From NCBI GenBank assembly GCA_036245805.1, contig BTRK01000006.1, positions 22,786,365-22,850,364 of the forward strand: a stretch of DNA of 64,000 nucleotides, read 5' to 3'. Origin of the DNA: Pristionchus mayeri. Its lineage: Eukaryota > Nematoda > Chromadorea > Rhabditida > Neodiplogasteridae. Positions 56,941 through 64,000 of this stretch are shown here, piece after piece (position 1 is the first letter of the stretch; each line of letters starts with the position of its first letter). Both the position numbers and the translations under genes were made by a program. Below the pieces are notes generated by a model, which was not told where the DNA came from, did no database searches, and saw only the letters and a program-made list of their open reading frames with translations.

Positions 56941-58727
56941 TACAAATTTCGTTCTATTGTAACCATTAACCCGCTTCTATTAATAAGGAAATATTCTTAA
57001 TCCATGTATTACTGTTATGATCAACCAACAATGAACTTTCCAAATCTAAGGTACTCCCAAAAACACAATGCACATCTTAGCGAAAATTTATTTAGTTTTT
57101 TTTTCGAGATTTCGTGATTTGAATTTTAAAAAAGTGAGAACTAGTGCGACGCAGGACTATAACAACCGAGAGATACTCTCTAAGTTCATTGCACAATTTA
57201 AAGTTCTCAAATAAACATTCGTTAATACTGAGAAAAAATAAATATGCGAATTATTCAACAGCGAGAGAGAATAATATCAAATACGCCGTGAAAACAAGGC
57301 ATTACTTAAAACGTCGTAATATTTCCCAAGGTTGTATTTTTTAGTAATAAACACTCAAATGTCGTTAATATGGCGTTAATTGTTCCATTCTGACGTCGCG
57401 GAACATGTTTGCAAAGGTTTCAAAAAAACTATTTTTTTCTATTTTTGGATATTTCATGATTTGATCAAAAAAATGACAACAAGGTGGTAGGTTGAGCACA
57501 TCGCCCTTATTTTTCTTGGACACGCAATGACTCCTTCTACTATAATCAGCAAAAACATTTTGTATATAGTAACAGGCTTAAGAAAAAAAAAATTTTTTGT
57601 TGGTCAAAAAATGGTTTTTCGCTGCTGACATTTTTATTTCTCTCCACACAAAAAAGTCGCCAACATAAAAGTTAATGGAAATAATTTTCCGCGCATTTTA
57701 AGACCAATGCCACTTTTCTAGCTCAACTGGGATCTGAAATACAGTAGAGCCGGGGGCAAAACCGGAAAATTCCTAAAAGCCGGCTCTGGAACCAATGACC
57801 TACATTTTTCAAAATCATTACTCCAGGGTATTATACCAACACAATATGGATTAAATTTAAGACAAAAATTTAAAAATGTTCTCGCACTCATCCAGTGGCT
57901 CGCGATACACGTGTTATATATACATAATCTTATTTACGCGGAAGTATTCTTTACTTCATACAGAATGAGCACCTTCACCTTTTCGAAAATCCACACTTTC
58001 AGATGCCCAAATTTGAGCAAAATCGAGAATTCGAAAACCGATATTTTCCAAACGATTCAAACACGGATTTTTCGATTATAATTCAGATTCCCCAATCTTG
58101 AAACTTATTTTTTGTTAACTCTGCTTCGAAATAGTGAAAATGGAGACGATAGAAACGAAAAACCTGAAATTCCTAACAATTGAGCCCTTTTCCGCTATTT
58201 GGGAATCCCCTTGGGTGCGCCTTATTTTGCGCCGAAATTTGCATCTAGGGGTAACTTTACACGAGGAATTTAATGAACATACTTAAAAGTGCGCCTCGCA
58301 TGTAACTTTTTTAGGACGACCAATTTGATAATTGAAATGTCGATAAGTTTTTTCCCAGATGAGGTAGCGTTTCACCTCTAACAGTAAAAATGCTTATCTC
58401 ATCGAGTTCTTTCAGAATTACTATCTATATATGGGTTTGGACCAGCCGTTCACGATTTACAAAAACCGACCTCAGCGTTGAGACGCGCCACAGAAAATGA
58501 GGGGTCAGAGATACGGCTTCCTAAGGTTGATTTTCGAACTCTACATGAAAAGTTATCCCTAGGGGCATCTTAAAATCATCACATTATTTTTCGCTGTACG
58601 GCCTATAGGTGAAATTGCTCGGTTCTCTCAGATAGTCACTCATATCACCATGATGGATTAAACCTTCTCTGCTCGTCTCTTTGTCTCTTCTTTCTCCAAA
58701 GTATCTCACAAAATTTTTCCCTTACAG
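56941..58727. other. AT-rich stretch without an assigned gene
   Basis: About 1.8 kb of AT-rich DNA with A and T runs. The 66-codon frame at 57144-57344 is not supported by any feature. Internal repetition was not seen by eye. Confidence 0.45.
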
Positions 58728-60400
58728 TACATGCTAATCGCCTTGCCCATATGCGGCCGCGGATGCCCACGGATCGTTTTTTGTGAAAACACAAGAAACT
58801 TTCATGGAACGAGCTATCGATTTTCATCTCCCATTTATCATTCCCGATCAGAATATCTATATTTCGTATTTTTCTACAAGAATAGGATCTGGATCTGAAA
58901 ATTGTCTGACTCACGGAATATTGGGTAACCCAATGAACTAGTCATCGATTACAGCTCTCCATGCTCCGCCTGTTCATCTCATGCAAGGTACATAATAATA
59001 ATTCTTTATCATGCGACAGTGCAGAGGTATAAAATAGATGTTACAGGGAAAATTAGAATCATGATAATTACGATGTCATATCTAGATGACAAAGGGAGTA
59101 TAGCCGTCAGTTACAAGCGAGAGTGAATTAGAGATAATGAGAATAATCAATACTATTTATAGCTCTAGCTCTGAGCGAGAACAGTTCACTATTTCTAGAG
59201 ATTACAATATTATTAGGGATACGGTTCCATAAGGGCACAACTCTATTTGTGAAAAATGTGTGGTAAAAAGCAGATATGGAACGATGTTTACGTAACTGGA
59301 AGAGATTGGGGCGCCTAGGTCGAGGGGGGCTAGGAGGAGAAAGGAAGGGCAGCCTATGTCTACATCTTCGTGAATAACTTTATATACGAATGCTAAGTCA
59401 ATAATTGTACGACGATACTCTAAAGGTTCTAAATGGAAATAACGTAGGCGATCAGGATAAGACCTGTTAGGGACGCGACATTTAAGGAGTACAGATTTGG
59501 TGTATTTGCGCTGGACACGCTCGATGCTATTAGACAAATACCTACTTTGAGGTGACCAAAGTTCAGAACAATATTCGAGGATGGGGCGGACGTATGTGAC
59601 AAAAAGTCGAGAATAAAGCTGGGGATTTTTTTTAAACGAAGGTGCGCAAGATGTATGAGCAACGAGAACGGGCCTTTGAGATCTTACTAGATATGTGAGC
59701 ACTAAATTCTAGTTTATTAGAGTATGTAATTCCTAAGTCGGTGAATTGGGATACGGTAGGAAGAGAAATACCATTAAGAGTAAAGATAGAGGGAGGATGT
59801 GACCTTCCTATAAGCATTGTCTCGGTCTTAGTGAGGGATACGGTAAGGCCCCAATCAGAGGACCACTTAAAAAGGATATCAAGAGAGGATTGGAGAGAGG
59901 CAGGATCAGAGTAAGACCAGAGTTTGGCATCATCGGCATAAAGAATACAGCGAACATTTGGAGGAAGTAGGGAGGGTAGGTGACTAATGTAGAGGGAGAA
60001 GAGAAGAGGCCCTAAGACAGAGCCTTGAGGCACGCCTGAGTGGGCAGGGAAAGAGGGGGAGGAAGAGGTATTGACTGATACTGATTGTGATCTACCGAGT
60101 AAGAACGAACGAATCCAAGATAAGAGGGATACATGTGATTTGCGACGTCTGGATTATGAAAACCCACATTGGAAGACTAGTTCAATTGGGTCAGACCTAT
60201 TATTCCGTGGGTCAGACAATTTTCTGATTCCGATCCTACCCTCGTAGAAAAATACGAAAGATAGATATTCCGATCGGGAATGATGAATGGGAGACGAAAA
60301 TCAATAGCTCGTTCCATGAAAGTTTCTCGTGTTTTTACAAAAACGATCCTCGGGTATCCGCGGCCCACCGCGGCCGCATATGGGTTAGCATGTACTGTAA
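58728..60400. repeat. Inverted-repeat element split by a LINE fragment
   Basis: About 210 bp at 58728-58938 recur inverted at 60181-60400, including ATGCGGCCGCGG and the TGAACTAG border at the inner edge. The arms differ at some 10-15% of positions by eye. The inner borders TGAACTAGTC and GACTAGTTCA are themselves complementary, so the original element was a palindrome of about 430 bp into which the LINE fragment inserted near the centre. Confidence 0.8.
58985..60170 (-). pseudogene. CR1/jockey-like non-LTR retrotransposon, 5'-truncated and frameshifted
   Basis: The minus strand encodes the second half of a reverse transcriptase: SGVPQGSVLGPLLFSLYI (motif B), YADDAKLW (catalytic YADD box), SLTKTETMLIG, then after a one-base frame shift near 59640-59700 LFVTYVRPILEYCSELW. 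The first part ends at 59632 and the second frame continues to 59202. The RT fingers and the endonuclease are missing. The 3' end near 58990 is a short ATTATTATT tail. It is dead. Confidence 0.85.
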
Positions 60401-60677
60401 TACCTTCTTCTATTTCATTTGCGTACTCGCATCCTGTGCTTCTTTTGTGTTCACGTCATTCAGAGTCTATCCCAAACGTGAACCCACTGGTCTCTCAATA
60501 ATCTCTTCATCGCAATTCTTTTAGTTATAGCGCGCATACCAAGGTTTTGTCAAATGGCTTGCATCAGGGTCATAAACAAACTAATATCATTTATCATCAA
60601 AAATAATTTTGAAAAACATGAGATCAAAATTATATTGATAATAGAGAACAAGGAGGAAGTATGACATTTGTCCCTTC

Positions 60678-61870
60678 TCAAGCATCCACTGAATTTTGCT
60701 CCGCGAACCTTCTTGCCAACTAAAATAATATGGATGATTGATGATATTAAGCCTAAAATCTATAATTTTTGTTGTCTATTGATTCCAATTCAGTGATTTT
60801 TTAAAACGAAAACAAAAGTCTCATCAATGCTCACAGTTGTGTTTTGCGTAATGTTTCTCAATTTTCGAGTTATTTTCTCACCTCGCTCATTTCCTCTCTT
60901 TTGGCTGCTCCTTCTCTCATCGTTTTGATGAGAACTCCAAATCCTCTAGTCATCCCTAACACTATTTCGTCTAGTTTCCCACTGCAAAAGTTATTCACTC
61001 GCGACATATTTTGACTTAATCCTCACCATAGTCCTTCATTCTCGATGAGATATTTCAGACTGCTTTTGAAATTATCACATGCTTTCCGTATGCTCTGGAA
61101 TGAATTAGGTGGTTGAATGATTGATAGAATTCACAGAAGGGGCATCGAATTCTCCTAATTTTGTTTCTATTCATGTTATGCATAAAAACTGCATAATGCA
61201 ACAATGCAAATACTGTGATGAATAAATAAAAATCGGTGAAACAAACAGGGGCATTGATTCCATCTTCGATAACTCTGAGAGTTAATATGATAGAAGTGAT
61301 TAGAAGGAAGCCCGATCTTTTCTCCATAAGGTCAAGGTTATTCTAAAAAAAGAAGTATATTGGATATCTCATGGAAGTACGTACAGCAAGTGACAAATCT
61401 GCGAATGGTCTGAGATAGGCGCAGACTTCCTCGTAGTCCCCCTCTCCCCTTGGTCTCTCCACTGCATTCATCAAGTGGAGATGGCCGATGGCCGCTGCGA
61501 GGACGATCTCCTTCCATCGAGAATCCCTGCAAGAAAGAGGAGAAGAAGTGACTGTTGTCGAGGGAGAAGAGACTCACACTTGACGTTTGTACAATTCGAT
61601 GCTTGATTGGAGAGATTTGAGGTGCCACTGAAATAAGAAGAATTGGAAATGATAATGGAGTGATCGGAATAGTTAACCTCCTGAGAAAAGTTGTCGACGT
61701 TAGCCCACATAATTCTCATCTGGTCTTGGAATAAATACTTCAGATTTACATCGTCTAGATCAATAATCTGAACAGAATTATGTTGATGATCAATAGAAGG
61801 GAAGAAACCAAATACTCACAGATCCATTCAATTGTTTGAGAAATTCGACTTGCTTATCTTTGGTGGACAT
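60678..61870 (-). CDS. Unrecognised protein, at least six exons
   Basis: The start at 61870 (MSTKDKQVEFLKQLNGS) lies in an exon whose acceptor is TTTCTAG at about 61918. Later exons: IIDLDDVNLKYLFQDQMRIM, WHLKSLQSSIELYKRQV, an exon starting DSRWKEIVLAAAIGHLHLM, an exon with SLKYLIENEGL, GKLDEI and GFGVLIKTMREGAAKREEM, and LARRFAEQNSVDA with TGA at 60678-60680. It is predicted to be helical and soluble. A hydrophobic 90-codon frame at 61055-61327 may be a further exon or a chance frame; the join in that area is not clear. The family is not recognised. Confidence 0.52.
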
Positions 61871-63093
61871 TTCCAGTTTTGTCTGTTGAGCTATCGCAAA
61901 TTGAAAAATGCTAGAAAGGCAAATTAAGATTTTTTTATTAACGGGGAGAGGCGTTGTCTGGCAACGTGCCCCATTTCCGAATGTTTAGCGGGAAGAGTAA
62001 GGCATGTCCCCTGGCATTGTAGACGCTGGAATATTGAGCGGGAGAAATGTAAACAATTACGCTACTCATAAAAAATCGTGTCAAATGAGCATGAACTATG
62101 GCAGTAATTTATTCCGAAGCGAGTGCTAACATTTCAGGAAATTGAGGGATCATCCGGTGCACTTCTTATTTTGCAATTTATTTACAGCGATTGTGTTTTC
62201 ATGGTGTTGTCATTACTGTGAAAAGAAAAGGAATCCATTAAAAAAACCACTTAGAATTTGAATTTAGTGAGCCGGCCATATCCATATAGTACATCTGTGA
62301 CGCATGGCGGTCGGTGAGAAGTGGCGAGCACATATTCACCAACCTTTTACAAAAGTCATTAAAAGATGACAAGTTTCAAGCAACAATTCGCCTTCTTTCT
62401 TATAATAACCGGTAAAGAATTTTTCAAAATCTTATACTTTTCATCCTTTAATGTGCTCTTGCAATTTATGGTTGTTTTGTTATTTCCTCATTTCAATCAA
62501 TTTTGTGATGATTTGAATATCGCGTGAATTCTGTGCGGCGCAAAAATAGATTCGATGTGTCTTGTGATCACGTTAGTTGTTATGTATTCACTCAGAAGTC
62601 ATGGGGTAAATTCAGAGTGTCAACTGATGCGTTAATTCGTATAGTAGTAGCAACAGGAAAATAGAGTTTGATAAACCTTGGCATGGACGCCATGATGTGA
62701 AAATCAAAGATGTTTTTCATATCTTTCCCGCTCTACGTCGAGAGTCTTCATGACTCCTCCATTGGCTTTTCATGTGAGGGGCGGGTTCTATTCTATGCCT
62801 AGAAAGGCAAAGATGAACTAAAATGCAATCACTTCGAGTAGTAATTCCTTCCTCCCTTCCCATCCAGAGATGCAGTAGTTGATGAGCAAGTGATGAGACA
62901 GTCTCTTCTTTTCTTCTCCTTGATCTGCATAACAGTCCTCCCTTGATCTCTGATCTCTCACATGGACAAGTGAGCAAATGCGTGTTTATCCATATATTTA
63001 TACGGTGGAAAAAGACGCATTTGTTTGCCTGTCCATGGAGTGACGTGCATTTCCCTACCCAACACCACTTCACAAGTAGAGACCTCATGGCCC
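61871..63093. other. Stretch with one possible signal-peptide exon
   Basis: At 62366-62411, plus strand, ATG opens MTSFKQQFAFFLIIT and then a GTAAAG donor, which would suit the first exon of a secreted-protein gene. No following exon could be traced before the minus-strand gene at 63094. The frame at 62717-63118 (minus) is mostly a shadow. Confidence 0.35.
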
Positions 63094-64000
63094 TCAGTTG
63101 ACTGTCCAGTGAAAGCATTTGACATACACCGAATAGAAGGACTGTATGTCAAACGTATTCACTAGCCGGTCTGGAAGGAGGACTCGCATCAAGTAGAAGT
63201 AAAGTCCAGTCCCCTCCTCCGTTTGATTGCAACAGCTCCTAAAAATAATCTTCAAAACTCTGTTTGACTCTTTCCCTCTCGGTTGCCAAGGGTGAAATGG
63301 CGATTAACTACAACATAACAACAATTTATCTTCCATCAAGGAGAATAACAACGTATTATGCATGATATCCTAAATTAACTGGGTGTACAAGTAATTCAAT
63401 TGATACCGGCTTAAAGAAGGAGTGTCAGCAAAATTGAACTTTTGACGCTGTCATAACCATGGCCTAGCTTTTCATAACCACGAGACATTCTGAAAATTTC
63501 AAAATCATATCTTTATTTTGAACCGAGTTATCACTAGTTGGCAGGGTGCCAAGGGCGCTGACAGTCCTTGATAGGGCAGGGACGTGCGGGAATTCAAATA
63601 TCTCGAAGATTTGTCATAAATGGGTGGGAATCGAACCCGCAACCTCCCGATCACATGGCAGCTGCTCTACCACTGAGCTATGGGAACGATGGTTCCTACC
63701 ATCTTAGCTCGCGCTATGATCTTTAGAGGGTTGGCTAGGCTATTGCTATGACAGCGTCAAAAGTTTAACTTTGCTGACACTCCTTCTTTAACAACATGTC
63801 AACATCAACAGAAATTGCCCTTACCCGAAATAAACAAGAGATCAGATAACGTTGCATAAAAAAAAGAAAAAGGCGAGGAAACAATCATACTAGATTAATC
63901 GTAGTCGATCCACTGATACCTACCGTACTCCTCACAGATATGGAGACCATCCACTGAACATCTGACTTCATCCGTTGCCAGCTCGTGCAGTTTCGCCACC
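63094..64000 (-). CDS. Cys-containing protein, 3' part (window edge)
   Basis: Two exons are seen: 63920-64000 and beyond (VAKLHELATDEVRCSVDGLH, ICEEYG) and 63094-63238 (CCNQTEEGTGLYFYLMRVL, ending KCFHWTVN, TGA at 63094-63096). The splice is in phase 2: AG from the first exon plus G. The Cys pattern (C...C...CC...C) points to an extracellular domain. The 5' part is outside the window. Its intron holds MITE copy 3. Confidence 0.55.
63415..63787 (-). mobile_element. TTAA-flanked MITE with tRNA-like core, copy 3
   Basis: Inverted ends AGAAGGAGTGTCAGC, with TTAA at 63411-63414 and 63788-63791. The tRNA-like core (about 63618-63688, minus strand) has CATAGCTCAGTGGTAGAGC and GGTTGCGGGTTCGATTCCC, the best-conserved A- and B-boxes of the three copies. 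Same orientation as copy 1. It lies in an intron. Confidence 0.88.

Noticed and set aside
59202..60033. Active reverse transcriptase gene
   Set aside because: The 5' half and the endonuclease are missing and a one-base shift splits the frame.

Overview
The window looks like a stretch of nematode nuclear genome, probably a clade V free-living species (a diplogastrid such as Pristionchus is my guess; that is inference). The signs are intron-dense genes with many 45-100 bp introns ending in TTNCAG, acceptor-like sites right before start codons (as for spliced-leader trans-splicing), an F-box protein, a tandem array of nematode-type chemoreceptors, and many mariner-type elements. No bacterial-style operon, CRISPR array or replication origin was seen. 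The exon models below were traced by hand from reading frame, splice sites and intron phase, and carry no transcript support.

Layout. 1-810: 3' part of a dead mariner. 0.8-4.5 kb: two minus-strand genes (a Ser-rich protein and an F-box protein). 5.2 kb: tRNA-Thr. 5.6-6.8 kb: a small four-TM protein. 7.2-15.7 kb: three tandem minus-strand 7TM receptors of the Srd/Str type. 16.3 kb: a 49-copy 7-bp satellite. 18.5-22.8 kb: a zinc-finger-like gene whose introns hold a mariner-type element and a 1.5 kb palindrome. 23.5-25.7 kb: a small secreted protein. 26.4-34.5 kb: a long gene with a possible propeller-like N-terminus, a repeated-exon coiled coil and a Pro-rich tail. 36.9-45.4 kb: an SLC2/GLUT-type sugar transporter with a 4.9 kb intron made almost wholly of nested elements. 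47.8-52.7 kb: an opposite-strand paralogue of the 26-34 kb gene, followed by coiled-coil exons. 54.4-56.9 kb: a Cys-rich secreted or type I membrane protein. 58.7-60.4 kb: an inverted-repeat element containing a non-LTR retrotransposon fragment. 60.7-61.9 kb and 63.1-64 kb: two minus-strand genes, the last one cut by the window edge.

The main theme is transposon insertion into very small introns. If the elements are removed, the host introns return to about 56-100 bp in at least six cases, while the reading frames stay intact. The strongest candidates for something undescribed are: (i) three palindromic elements nested through shared TTAA sites inside the transporter intron; (ii) a 365-bp TTAA-flanked MITE family with a tRNA-like core, three copies, all apparently intronic; (iii) the serially duplicated ~25-codon coiled-coil exons of the 26-34 kb gene.
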